DNA of 64,000 nucleotides, from NCBI RefSeq assembly GCF_050279675.1, contig NZ_JBNNUK010000005.1:1-64000 (forward strand). Reading direction: 5' to 3'. Below the pieces are notes generated by a model. That model was given only the letters and a program-made list of their open reading frames with translations, made no database searches and was not told the origin of the DNA. The DNA is from Viridibacillus sp050279675 (GTDB taxonomy: Bacteria; Bacillota; Bacilli; Bacillales_A; Planococcaceae). The translations under genes and the position numbers were made by a program. Below, piece after piece: positions 17,343 to 24,919 of this stretch; position 1 is the stretch's first letter; every line of letters starts with the position of its first letter.

Positions 17343-18668
17343 ATGGGGTCAAAAACGAAGAAAAGCCTTATGACGTGGTGGCAGTTATCTCTTCTTGGAG
17401 TGGGATGTACGATAGGAACAGGTTTTTTTCTTGGTTCAAGTATAGCCATTGAGAAAAGTGGACCTGCTGTATTTATTCCCTTTATTTTAGCTGCAATCGG
17501 AACATATATCGTATACGATGCACTGTCAAAAATGTCTGTAGAGCATCTTGATAAAGGATCTTTCCGTTCATATGCTAAGAAAGCTTTTGGAAGGTGGGCT
17601 GGCTTTAGCAATGGATGGGTATATTTGTTTTCTGAAATGCTCATTATGGGAAGTCAACTCATAGCATTAGGGATATTTACGCAGTTTTGGTTCCCATCTT
17701 TGTCTCTTTGGATAGGAACATCCATATACGCTGTACTAGGTTTACTTGTTATACTTACTGGCATGAAAGGGTTTGAAAAATTTCAAAATATTTTTGGATT
17801 GATGAAAATGGCAGCTATAGTCATGTTTATCATAGTTGCTGTGATCCTATTGAGCAGGGGGATGAATGGTCAACCGGGTGACGTCAATTCATTGCTAGAT
17901 AATTATAAGAACTTCTTTTCGGAGGGCTATAGAGGGATTTGGCTAGCGCTGCTCTATGCATTTTATGCTTACGGTGGAATTGAAGTAATGGGCCTTTTAG
18001 TTATTGATTTAAAAGATCCCAAAGAAGCACCTAAAGCCGGAAAAATTATGATAATTGTACTGACCATCATCTATATTTTGTCCATTGTTCTTGCTTTGAC
18101 ATTCATTTCTTGGGAAAAATTCAAAGTAGAAGAAAGTCCATTTATTACAGCTCTTGAAAATTTTCAGCTCCCATATGTGATGGACGTCTTCAATGGAATT
18201 CTGATAATAGCTGGTTTTTCGACGATGGTTGCCTCATTGTACGGAGTACTGACAATATTAACTTCGCTTGCAGAAGATCATGATGCACCTGCTTCCTTGG
18301 CGAAAAAAGGAAAAATGAAAGTGCCGTTACCTGCATTTCTTTTTTTAGCTGGTGGCTTGCTCATAACCATTATCGTTGGTTTTTTGCTGCCAGATAAGAT
18401 TTTTGAATATATAATAACAGCTGCTGGTTTGATGTTCCTGTATAATTGGTTATTCATTTTAGTGACTTATACGAAGCTAATGAAATTGTCGCTATGGGAA
18501 CGAGTGAAAACAATTATAGGAATGCTGTTGATCGTTATAACGATATCAGGTACGTTAGGTGAAAAAACAAGCAGACTCGGATTATATGTGAGTCTGCTCT
18601 TCATAGTCATTATAGGAATTTGTACATTTATAATGGCGAAAAAATGGGGGAGTAAAAAGAATGGTTGA
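17343..18668 (+). CDS. APC family amino acid permease
   Basis: This protein of about 441 residues has twelve predicted helices and the APC signature 'GVGCTIGTGFFLGSSIAIEKSGP' region at about 20-42, including the GTG that binds the amino-acid backbone. It is closest in style to the amino acid transporter (AAT) group. The ATG at 17343 is preferred over the GTG at 17334, which lies inside the GGAGTGA ribosome binding site. It is the second gene of the operon with the deiminase-fold enzyme. B. subtilis has, as I recall, a similar permease (YcgH) beside ycgG, and here a YcgG-family gene is its convergent neighbour. Confidence 0.82.
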   Translation: MGSKTKKSLMTWWQLSLLGVGCTIGTGFFLGSSIAIEKSGPAVFIPFILAAIGTYIVYDALSKMSVEHLDKGSFRSYAKKAFGRWAGFSNGWVYLFSEMLIMGSQLIALGIFTQFWFPSLSLWIGTSIYAVLGLLVILTGMKGFEKFQNIFGLMKMAAIVMFIIVAVILLSRGMNGQPGDVNSLLDNYKNFFSEGYRGIWLALLYAFYAYGGIEVMGLLVIDLKDPKEAPKAGKIMIIVLTIIYILSIVLALTFISWEKFKVEESPFITALENFQLPYVMDVFNGILIIAGFSTMVASLYGVLTILTSLAEDHDAPASLAKKGKMKVPLPAFLFLAGGLLITIIVGFLLPDKIFEYIITAAGLMFLYNWLFILVTYTKLMKLSLWERVKTIIGMLLIVITISGTLGEKTSRLGLYVSLLFIVIIGICTFIMAKKWGSKKNG

Positions 18669-18693
18669 TAAAAGGTACTGATTTAGGGCGAAT

Positions 18694-19443
18694 TCACAAT
18701 TTGTCTTTTAACCTCATAAAAGGACATTTGGATGCGCTATTATCATCATCATTGCTTAAATAATATTGCTTCCATTCAAGAGTGTCTTCATTTCCATACC
18801 ATTTTAGATCAGGATGAACTGAAATGCCATCATATGCAACAAGGCGTTTACGTATCAATTTTCTCATTTTGAGTCCATTATCAATAGAGTTGTTAATTTC
18901 ATCGAACACCCAACGTGGCTGAAATACTATGAGAAGAGATGGAAAATGACGACTCTTTCGTAATGTATGAGCAGGTGTGGCACAGAAAACAAAATAAGGT
19001 TCTCCATCAAAACAAAATTCCCATTTATGATGAGAGGGATATATTGGCATATCTGTTGGCCAATCTTTTTCATCAAATGTTGTCAGCTTATTTAAAATGG
19101 ACCAAAATAATTTGCGAAAGTCCTCCAAGTCATAGTCCTCAATAATTTCCTCTGGCGTTTCCAAGAAAATAGCTAAAGCGGTATTTTTCCCTGCATCACG
19201 TGAACATTTTCCATACTCCCTCAAGCAGTTTGCAAGATCATTTATAGAACTTAGTTCCCGAGGATCTCCTACAAAACTAAACCTAAGGTAATTCGATAAA
19301 AATCCATGTCTTGCTGGGAAACACGGATACGTATTGTCTTCGTCTGCAATCATGGAAGAGAAGGATGTATAAGCTGATTGTTGCCATAATGGAAGTGTTT
19401 CAAAATGTACATCTATCCAGCGTTTTTCTAAAAGACCTTTCAC
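18694..19443 (-). CDS. YqcI/YcgG family protein
   Basis: The 249-residue protein has the family hallmark 'YPCFPARHGFLSNYLRFSF' at about 38-56 and later 'FPSLLIVFQPRWVFDE', with many conserved aromatic and His residues. As I recall, some members of this family are heme-dependent oxygenases acting on amino acids, including arginine-like substrates. That activity is not shown for this gene. The GTG start at 19443 follows GGAGG. It converges on the permease gene with 25 bp between the stop codons and no clear terminator. Confidence 0.75.
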   Translation of the reverse strand: MKGLLEKRWIDVHFETLPLWQQSAYTSFSSMIADEDNTYPCFPARHGFLSNYLRFSFVGDPRELSSINDLANCLREYGKCSRDAGKNTALAIFLETPEEIIEDYDLEDFRKLFWSILNKLTTFDEKDWPTDMPIYPSHHKWEFCFDGEPYFVFCATPAHTLRKSRHFPSLLIVFQPRWVFDEINNSIDNGLKMRKLIRKRLVAYDGISVHPDLKWYGNEDTLEWKQYYLSNDDDNSASKCPFMRLKDKL

Positions 19444-19491
19444 TTCAGATGCCTCCTTCTATACTTAATTACTTTATTAATGGAGGTACAA

Positions 19492-19692
19492 ATGGGTGAC
19501 TATCGGTCTGGAACTATTTGAAAATCGGCAGATATGCTTCATAAAAAAACTAACACCATTATTGGATAATCCTCTCCAATTGATAGTAACTGTAACAATC
19601 GTGAGTTCATAAACTTTTCTAAAATTGCTAACGGGGTTTATGGAATTATCGCTCAAGAAGATGCTTAGAAATATGTCAATACTGTAGAATAA
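19492..19692 (+). pseudogene. Possible decayed small gene (three in-frame stops)
   Basis: GGAGG at 19483-19487 precedes an ATG at 19492. The frame reads MGDYRSGTI, stop, KSADMLHKKTNTIIG, stop, then 'NREFINFSKIANGVYGIIAQEDA', stop, and ends at 19692. The segments stay in one frame and look protein-like, which suggests a gene with nonsense mutations, but no family is recognised. Otherwise 19444-19864 holds nothing I can support. Confidence 0.25.
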
Positions 19693-19864
19693 TAGTTGCA
19701 CTAAGCTATGCATATCAGATGTTTTGATAATACTGCCCCGTATATTCAAAACCTAAAAATAGTATTAAGTAGCTAAGGGGATTTATTAATTTTATGATAG
19801 TTCAATATTCAGAAATGTATAAGAAGCACTGTTAATCAAGCAAGACTCTTTTAAGATATTTTAG

Positions 19865-19893
19865 TTGACTGTTTACCCACGGGGGTATAATAT
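19865..19893 (+). promoter_or_regulatory. Promoter with CsoR/CstR-like operator between -35 and -10
   Basis: TTGACT (19865-19870) and TATAAT (19886-19891; alternatively TAATAT at 19888) form a sigma-A-type promoter. The spacer is filled by the G/C-rich inverted repeat TACCCACGGGGGTA (19874-19887), the TACCC-n-GGGTA form of CsoR-family operators. A repressor bound here would block RNA polymerase directly. The promoter leads into the broken repressor gene and the sulfur cluster. Confidence 0.65.
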
Positions 19894-20145
19894 GGTGTTT
19901 GTAAGAAAGTTGTTAGTGATTTGCGAAAGTATGGGTACTTGCAGTTCTACGAATGAAGGAAGAAGGAAAGAGTTAAAAGTAGGTAATCTTACAGCATAGT
20001 GCAGTACATTCTGGTTTCTAGTGAAAATTTGTGTAATAGTTACAGATACAGATAATCTTCTGAAATGTATTAAAAGAGCAGATGAAGACAACTCAAAAAA
20101 CAAGTGTTTAAGGAAGCAGTAAATGTAGTCGGGAAAAGTCACTAA
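19892..20145 (+). pseudogene. CsoR/CstR-family repressor pseudogene (yrkD-like)
   Basis: Pieces of a DUF156 (CsoR family) repressor appear in correct order in three different frames. From 19944 one frame reads VLRMKEEGKS, then through stops to VILQHSAVHS, matching the family's 'VLRMMEEGKDC-DVITQLSAVRSA'. From about 20021 another frame gives VIVTDTDNLLKCIKRADEDN, matching the helix with the conserved second cysteine. From 20104 a third gives VFKEAVNVVGKSH and a stop at 20143-20145, the usual C-terminus. Both frameshifts and several stop codons are needed to explain it, and the first conserved Cys is a stop. It sits where yrkD lies in B. subtilis, so the local repressor is dead. Confidence 0.7.
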
Positions 20146-20160
20146 GGCTTGCGACTATTT

Positions 20161-20192
20161 ATTTTTATAATAAATAATACCCCTGGTGGTAT
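20161..20192 (+). promoter_or_regulatory. -10 element and CstR-like operator before yrkE
   Basis: TATAAT at 20166-20171 is followed by ATACCCCTGGTGGTAT (20177-20192), an inverted repeat of the CsoR/CstR type. The operator covers the likely transcription start and ends just before the AAAGGAG ribosome binding site. The stretch TTTTTATAATAAATAATACC upstream is repeated almost exactly before yrkF. Confidence 0.6.
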
Positions 20193-20205
20193 AAAGGAGT
20201 TTAGA

Positions 20206-20682
20206 ATGGAGAAGAAAAGAACGACAATCGTATTATTTAGCGGTGATTATGATAAGGCGATGGCAGCATACATTATTGCAAATGGGGCAGCCGCATATGA
20301 TCATGAAGTAACAATTTTTCACACCTTTTGGGGTATTAATGCACTTCGTAAACAAGAAGATTTAAAAGTGAAGAAAAGTTTCCTTGAAAAAATGTTTGGC
20401 AAAATGATGCCACGAGGTGCAGAACAACTCGGTTTATCAAAAATGCAAATGATGGGTATGGGCCCGAAAATGATTAAGCACGTTATGAACAAACATAATG
20501 CCTTAACATTAACGCAATTGATTAATATGGCACAGGAACAAGATATTAAATTAGTATCCTGTACGATGACAATGGATCTACTAGGACTTCAACAAGATGA
20601 ATTAATAGACGGAGTACATTATGCAGGCGTTGCAGCGTACCTAGCAGATGCTGAAGACGGCAATGTTAACTTATTCATCTAA
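20206..20682 (+). CDS. yrkE: DsrE/DsrF-like sulfur relay protein YrkE
   Basis: The 158-residue DsrE_2-type protein starts with a beta strand and loop (TTIVLFSGDYDKAMAAYIIANGA) and carries its single likely sulfur-carrying cysteine in 'KLVSCTMTMDLLG' (about 123-135). The insert rich in Met and Lys (KMFGKMMPRG...) is typical of this subgroup. DsrE-family proteins accept and pass persulfide sulfur to TusA-like carriers. The ATG at 20206 is set by AAAGGAG; the longer frame upstream runs over the operator. It is the first intact gene of the persulfide cluster. Confidence 0.88.
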   Translation: MEKKRTTIVLFSGDYDKAMAAYIIANGAAAYDHEVTIFHTFWGINALRKQEDLKVKKSFLEKMFGKMMPRGAEQLGLSKMQMMGMGPKMIKHVMNKHNALTLTQLINMAQEQDIKLVSCTMTMDLLGLQQDELIDGVHYAGVAAYLADAEDGNVNLFI

Positions 20683-20705
20683 AATATATTTTTTTATAAT
20701 AAATA

Positions 20706-20721
20706 ATACCCCTACGGGTAT
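20706..20721 (+). promoter_or_regulatory. CstR-like operator before yrkF
   Basis: ATACCCCTACGGGTAT is a near-perfect inverted repeat of the CsoR/CstR type, directly upstream of the TGGAGG ribosome binding site of yrkF. The preceding bases repeat the -10/operator cassette found before yrkE, so yrkF has its own regulated start site. Confidence 0.62.
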
Positions 20722-20734
20722 GGAGGTATAAGAG

Positions 20735-21286
20735 ATGTTAAAAGCAGATATGCAATTAGATGCTAAAGGCCTTACTTGCCCTATGCCAATCGTCAAAACG
20801 AAAAAAGCAATGGCTGACTTAGTAGATGGTGAAATTCTTGAGGTACAAGCAACAGACAAAGGATCAAAGGCAGATTTAGCTGCATGGGCAGGTAATATTG
20901 GACATCAGTATATTGGTACTATTGAAGAGAATGAGATCCTATATCACTATATTCGCAAATGTTCAAATGACATAAATGTGGAAGAAACATTTGAATATAC
21001 CATTTCAAATGAAGAAATCACAAGTCGTCCTGGAGTGATCCTAGATGTTCGTGAAGAAGTTGAATACGCATTCGGTCATATAGAAGGTGCAATATCCATT
21101 CCATTGGGCGAGCTTGATACACGGATAAAAGAATTGGATATGGATAAGGAAATTTATGTGATTTGCCGAACAGGTAAACGTAGTGATATGGCTGCACAAA
21201 AGTTAGCAAACGCTGGATTTAATAAAGTATACAACGTACTACCTGGGATGACAGCCTGGACAGGTGATTTAACAAAAAAAATATAA
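20735..21286 (+). CDS. yrkF: TusA-rhodanese fusion protein YrkF
   Basis: The 183-residue fusion has a TusA domain with the C-P-M-P motif 'LTCPMPIVKTKKA' (Cys about 15) followed by a rhodanese domain (about 95-180) with the active-site loop 'VICRTGKRS' (Cys about 144). Rhodanese domains transfer sulfane sulfur and TusA domains carry it, so the fusion probably passes sulfur from thiosulfate or persulfides to a partner. Length and layout match B. subtilis YrkF. TGGAGG precedes the ATG. It is followed after 18 bp by a second DsrE gene. Confidence 0.9.
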   Translation: MLKADMQLDAKGLTCPMPIVKTKKAMADLVDGEILEVQATDKGSKADLAAWAGNIGHQYIGTIEENEILYHYIRKCSNDINVEETFEYTISNEEITSRPGVILDVREEVEYAFGHIEGAISIPLGELDTRIKELDMDKEIYVICRTGKRSDMAAQKLANAGFNKVYNVLPGMTAWTGDLTKKI

Positions 21287-21304
21287 TTGGTGGAGGGAAA
21301 ATCA

Positions 21305-21700
21305 ATGTCAAACAAAGTAGCTATTATCGCTAGTAACGGTGGTCTTTTCGATGCTTATAAAGTATTTAATATCGCAACAGCTGCAGCTGCTTCTGAGAAA
21401 GAAGTTACGATTTTTTTTACATTTGAAGGCTTAAATTTAATTCATAAACAAGCAATGCAAGCATTATCAATGCCAGAAGGGGTTGAGTTCATGGCTGAAG
21501 GTTTCGCAAAAGCAAACGTTCTGACAATTCCTCAATTAGTGGAAATGGCACTAGAGTTAGGTGTGAAATTCATTGGGTGTCAAATGACAATGGATGTTAT
21601 GGGCTTAACTATAGTAGATTTCGTTGAGGGGATTGAAGTGGGTGGAGCTGTTACATTCTTAGAATTTGCAAAAGATGCTTCTCCAACATTAACATTTTAG
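21305..21700 (+). CDS. Second DsrE family sulfur carrier
   Basis: The 131-residue DsrE-fold protein (VAIIASNGGLFDAYKVFNIA) has its putative active cysteine in 'FIGCQMTMDVMGL' (about 95-107), aligned with the cysteine of YrkE but without the Met-rich insert. It is a paralogue of YrkE and probably forms oligomers with it or works in the same sulfur relay. The ATG at 21305 follows GGTGGAGGG; the TTG at 21287 is not used. It has no operator of its own and is likely co-transcribed with yrkF. Confidence 0.85.
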   Translation: MSNKVAIIASNGGLFDAYKVFNIATAAAASEKEVTIFFTFEGLNLIHKQAMQALSMPEGVEFMAEGFAKANVLTIPQLVEMALELGVKFIGCQMTMDVMGLTIVDFVEGIEVGGAVTFLEFAKDASPTLTF

Positions 21701-21775
21701 TTTAATGTGTATTTAATATTGCTATTAATCCGTGCAGTAGGAGCATTTTCTACTGCATAAAAAATCGTGAAAATA

Positions 21776-21790
21776 ATACCTATGGGGGTA
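21776..21790 (+). promoter_or_regulatory. CstR-like operator before yrkH, overlapping its ribosome binding site
   Basis: ATACCTATGGGGGTA is the fourth CsoR/CstR-type inverted repeat of the cluster. Its GGGGGT half is also the only plausible Shine-Dalgarno sequence for yrkH, so operator and ribosome binding site share bases. Confidence 0.58.
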
Positions 21791-21798
21791 AAGTGGAT

Positions 21799-22926
21799 AT
21801 GACAGTAAATACATGTACTGCAGCAGATGTTGCACGTAAAGTTATCGAACAGAAGGAGTTATTCATTTTAGATGTACGAAATGCAGATGCATTTGAAGAT
21901 TGGAAAATTGAAGGCCAGAAATTTGAGTATTTAAATATACCTTATTTCGAGCTACTTGATGGTGTAGAAGAAATCCTTCCAAAAATCCCAACGGATAAAG
22001 ATGTATTAATAGTTTGTGCAAAAGAAGGTTCATCAATTATGATCGCTGAAATGCTTTCAGATGAAGGACTTGATGTTTGTTATCTTGCAGGAGGCATGAA
22101 ATCTTGGAGTATGTACTTAGAGCCAATTAAAGTAGGCGAACTTCCGAACGGCGGTGAATTATACCAATTTGTACGTCTGGGTAAGGGATGTCTTTCATAC
22201 ATGGTGGTTTCTGATGGAGAAGCAGCTTTAATTGATGCGGTACGTTTTACGGAAGTATTTACAAACTTTGCTCATGAAAAAGGTGTTGAAATAAAACATG
22301 TATTTGATACACATTTACATGCTGATCACATTTCAGGTGGTAGAGCCATAGCAACCGCGACTGGTGCAAAGTATTACCTACCAAAAGCCGATGCTACAGA
22401 AGTTGTTTTCGAATATACAGAACTTGCAGATGGTTTAACAGTAAAACTAGGTAGCTCAACTATTGATGTTGGTGTGTTATATTCACCCGGTCATACAATT
22501 GGATCAACTTCTTTAGTAATCGATGGTCAATATTTATTTACTGGTGACATTTTATTTATCGATTCAATTGGCCGTCCTGACTTAGCTGGCCTTGCAGAGG
22601 ACTGGGTAGGTGACCTACGTGAAACGCTTTATAGACGTTACCGTGAATTACCAGAGGACTTAATCGTTCATCCTTCGCACTTTATGAACATTGAGGAATT
22701 AAACGAAGATGGTACTGTCGCTAAACGCTTAGGTGATTTATTTGTAGAAAACCACGGGTTGAATATCGAAGACGAAGAGGAATTTCGTACGCTTGTAACA
22801 GAGAATTTACCACCACAGCCAAACGCATACCAAGAAATTCGACGAGTGAACATGGGTAAAATCACACCAGATAATGAAGCGCAAACAGAGATGGAAATTG
22901 GTCCAAACCGTTGTGCTGTAAGATGA
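21799..22926 (+). CDS. yrkH: Rhodanese-metallo-beta-lactamase persulfide dioxygenase YrkH
   Basis: The 375-residue fusion has an N-terminal rhodanese domain (about 1-115, loop 'IVCAKEGSS' with Cys) and a metallo-beta-lactamase domain with 'THLHADHISGG' (about 172-182), 'SPGHTIGS' (about 229) and 'FTGDILFIDSIGRPD' (about 249). This is the iron-binding persulfide dioxygenase (ETHE1-like) pattern. Such PRF/CstB-like enzymes oxidise low-molecular-weight persulfides to sulfite and may make thiosulfate. ATG 21799 is preferred; a GTG at 21793 is also in frame. It is the catalytic core of the cluster and has its own operator. Confidence 0.9.
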   Translation: MTVNTCTAADVARKVIEQKELFILDVRNADAFEDWKIEGQKFEYLNIPYFELLDGVEEILPKIPTDKDVLIVCAKEGSSIMIAEMLSDEGLDVCYLAGGMKSWSMYLEPIKVGELPNGGELYQFVRLGKGCLSYMVVSDGEAALIDAVRFTEVFTNFAHEKGVEIKHVFDTHLHADHISGGRAIATATGAKYYLPKADATEVVFEYTELADGLTVKLGSSTIDVGVLYSPGHTIGSTSLVIDGQYLFTGDILFIDSIGRPDLAGLAEDWVGDLRETLYRRYRELPEDLIVHPSHFMNIEELNEDGTVAKRLGDLFVENHGLNIEDEEEFRTLVTENLPPQPNAYQEIRRVNMGKITPDNEAQTEMEIGPNRCAVR

Positions 22927-23060
22927 TTTTTTGAAATTAGAAACAGATGGTAGAAATGTGATGTATATGTTTGCATAATACTCAAATGCAAGTTGAATAA
23001 GGAGAGGCAAGGATCTTTTCCAACATAAACAATAAAACGAATTGAAAAGAGGAAATAAAC

Positions 23061-23288
23061 ATGAATATCATAAAAACTTTAGACGTAAAAGGGTTAGCCT
23101 GTCCGATGCCAATAGTAAAAACTAAAAAAGCAATCGATACAATTGCTTCTGGTGAAGTACTAGAAGTATTGGTAACGGATAAAGGCGCATTAAATGATTT
23201 TACAGCCTGGGCGAAAGCTGGAGGTCACAATATCGTAGAACAGAAAGAAGATGCAGGTGTATTAAGCTTCTTCATAGAAAAAGCATAA
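23061..23288 (+). CDS. yrkI: TusA family sulfur carrier YrkI
   Basis: The 75-residue TusA-like protein carries 'KGLACPMPIVKTKKAIDTI' with the C-P-M-P motif at about residues 15-18. It is close to the TusA half of YrkF and matches YrkI of B. subtilis in length. It should carry a persulfide on Cys15 between rhodanese and dioxygenase partners. GAGGAAATAAAC precedes the ATG. It lies 134 bp after yrkH without a visible operator and is followed by a terminator, so it ends the main transcript. Confidence 0.9.
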   Translation: MNIIKTLDVKGLACPMPIVKTKKAIDTIASGEVLEVLVTDKGALNDFTAWAKAGGHNIVEQKEDAGVLSFFIEKA

Positions 23289-23309
23289 AAGAATAAATGA
23301 GCGGGTACT

Positions 23310-23333
23310 CGAGCAATCGATGCTCGCTTTTTT
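23310..23333 (+). terminator. Intrinsic terminator after yrkI
   Basis: CGAGCA (23310-23315) and TGCTCG (23321-23326) form a short G/C-rich stem with a 5-nt loop followed by CTTTTTT. Only part of the transcripts may continue into the permease gene, which begins 21 bp later. Confidence 0.72.
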
Positions 23334-23354
23334 AGATAGGAAGAAGGAGAAAAA

Positions 23355-24134
23355 ATGAGTTTTTCATTAATAACTGTCTTATTTTTCATTGGTTTTGTAG
23401 GTTCATTTATTTCCGGTATGCTTGGTATTGGTGGCGCTATTATCAAATTTCCGATGCTGCTATATATTCCGGCATTACTTGGTTTAACAAGTTTTACTTC
23501 TCACGAAGTTGCTGGAATTAGTGCAGTCGAAATACTGGTGACATCGATTGCGGGTGTATGGGCGTATCGTAAAGGCGGATATTTAAATAAATCATTGATT
23601 TTTACAATGGGTATAGCAGTATTAGCAGGTAGCTTACTTGGTAGCTTTGGGTCGAATGAGCTATCGGCAGAAAATATAAACGTCGTGTACGGAGTGTTTG
23701 CATTACTTGCAGCAATGTTGATGTTTATTCCTCGTAAACAAATTCCTGATGTGCATGTGCATCAAGTGCAGTTTAATAAATCTCTTGCAGCTGGCTTAGC
23801 GTTTATCGTTGGCATAGGTTCCGGTATTGTTGGAGCAGGAGGTGGTTTTATATTAGTACCTATCATGCTTGTCATTTTAAGAATCCCAACCCGTATAACA
23901 ATCGCCTCTAGTCTAGCAATTACATTTATTTCTTCCATAGGTGGATCAATTGGGAAAATAACAACTGGACAAGTGGAATGGGGGCCAGTGTTAGTGCTAG
24001 TAACGGCAAGTTTGATTGCAGCGCCAATCGGAGCCAAGGTCGGTAAAGCAATGAATACAAAATTATTACAGATGTTTCTAGCAATGCTCATTGGTGCAAC
24101 TGCTATAAAAATTTGGGTGGACATTTTAATGTAG
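23355..24134 (+). CDS. yrkJ: TauE/SafE family sulfite/sulfonate exporter YrkJ
   Basis: The 259-residue membrane protein has about eight helices and the TauE/SafE glycine-rich motifs 'GSFISGMLGIGGAIIKFP' (about 16-33) and 'GIGSGIVGAGGGFILVP' (about 153-169). Members move sulfite, sulfonates or other sulfur anions across the membrane. At the end of a persulfide-oxidation cluster it most likely exports sulfite or thiosulfate, an inference from context. GGAAGAAGGAG precedes the ATG. Confidence 0.88.
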   Translation: MSFSLITVLFFIGFVGSFISGMLGIGGAIIKFPMLLYIPALLGLTSFTSHEVAGISAVEILVTSIAGVWAYRKGGYLNKSLIFTMGIAVLAGSLLGSFGSNELSAENINVVYGVFALLAAMLMFIPRKQIPDVHVHQVQFNKSLAAGLAFIVGIGSGIVGAGGGFILVPIMLVILRIPTRITIASSLAITFISSIGGSIGKITTGQVEWGPVLVLVTASLIAAPIGAKVGKAMNTKLLQMFLAMLIGATAIKIWVDILM

Positions 24135-24145
24135 AAGAAATTGTG

Positions 24146-24180
24146 GATGCAGGATACGCAAATATATCCTGCATTTTTAT
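24146..24180 (+). terminator. Intrinsic terminator of the sulfur cluster
   Basis: ATGCAGGATA (24147-24156) and TATCCTGCAT (24165-24174) form a perfect 10-bp stem with an 8-nt loop followed by a T-run. Confidence 0.88.
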
Positions 24181-24218
24181 ATTGAATGTAAGCAATAGAG
24201 GATAACTAAGGTGTATGA

Positions 24219-24347
24219 ATGGTTATTTTTGTGACTTTTTATTTCTTATCCCAACAATTAGAGCAAAGTCTATTAGCTAATTTGCTGTATCCGAACAGCT
24301 TTATAGGAGGGATAGATGGAAATACTTTGTTTATTGGTACTTATTAA
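24219..24347 (+). CDS. Possible 42-codon small protein
   Basis: An ATG at 24219, with AAGGTG about 8 nt upstream, opens a 42-residue frame with a hydrophobic start (MVIFVTFYFLS) and a glycine-containing tail ending at 24347. It lies between the terminator and the XRE operators. No homologue is recognised. It could equally be the remnant of a longer gene or chance. Confidence 0.25.
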   Translation: MVIFVTFYFLSQQLEQSLLANLLYPNSFIGGIDGNTLFIGTY

Positions 24348-24359
24348 TTTTTTTATAAT

Positions 24360-24419
24360 GTAAAGTGAACTTGACTATTAATAAATTGTAAATTAAAATA
24401 AATGTAAAGTGAACTTTAC
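24360..24419 (+). promoter_or_regulatory. Paired palindromic operators of the XRE regulator
   Basis: GTAAAGTGAACTTTAC at 24404-24419 is a perfect palindrome apart from its central GA. GTAAAGTGAACTTGAC at 24360-24375 is the same site with one change. They are 44 bp apart (centre to centre) and lie directly upstream of a small XRE-family gene, as expected for autoregulation. Confidence 0.6.
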
Positions 24420-24437
24420 TAAGAAGATGGAGATAAA

Positions 24438-24635
24438 ATGAAAAATAACATTAAAGTATTTCGGGTAAAACATCATTACACGCAAGATGATCTTGCCGAA
24501 AAGTTAGAAGTATCAAGACAGACAATTATTTCACTGGAGAAGGAACGATACAATCCTTCCATTACTTTAGCCTTTAAAATTTCCCGATTATTCAACTGTT
24601 CAATTGAACATGTTTTTATTTATGAGGAGAAATAA
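24438..24635 (+). CDS. XRE family transcriptional regulator
   Basis: The 65-residue protein is a bare Cro/CI-type helix-turn-helix domain: 'YTQDDLAEKLEVSRQTIISLEKERYNPSITLAFKISRLF'. It belongs to the short regulators that usually sit beside a small membrane protein gene. Two matching palindromes upstream suggest it represses itself. GATGGAG precedes the ATG. The next small gene follows after 2 bp. Confidence 0.88.
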   Translation: MKNNIKVFRVKHHYTQDDLAEKLEVSRQTIISLEKERYNPSITLAFKISRLFNCSIEHVFIYEEK

Positions 24636-24637
24636 AA

Positions 24638-24724
24638 ATGGAAAGAATGTGGATGGGGATTGGAATGTTTACATTTGTAGTGGTAATTCGTTTAAAGAGA
24701 AGTGAAGTAAATTCGACTACTTAG
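24638..24724 (+). CDS. 28-residue hydrophobic peptide, possibly a truncated membrane protein
   Basis: An ATG at 24638 follows GAGGAG with good spacing inside the end of the XRE gene. The peptide MERMWMGIGMFTFVVVIRLK plus eight residues contains half a membrane helix and stops at 24724. Genes of this type normally encode a longer membrane protein, so it may be truncated. It may also act as a small peptide partner of the regulator. Confidence 0.4.
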   Translation: MERMWMGIGMFTFVVVIRLKRSEVNSTT

Positions 24725-24919
24725 TATTTACTTAATTCTAAGTTGAATTATCTTAATAATCACTTTATTAAGAGTTCAAAGCGAAAGTTATTATTCTAAA
24801 GTGCATCCAAGTGACTTAATCTACTTGATTTTTTTTAGTGTATATTCTGATTCTAATAATGCCAAATGGTAACTAATCAATCTCTAATAAAGAATGTACT
24901 TATAATAGGGGGAAACGCA

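Noticed and set aside
19873..20142. Minus-strand 89-residue ORF over the repressor region
   Set aside because: It lies antisense to the recognisable CsoR-family blocks and has no ribosome binding site.
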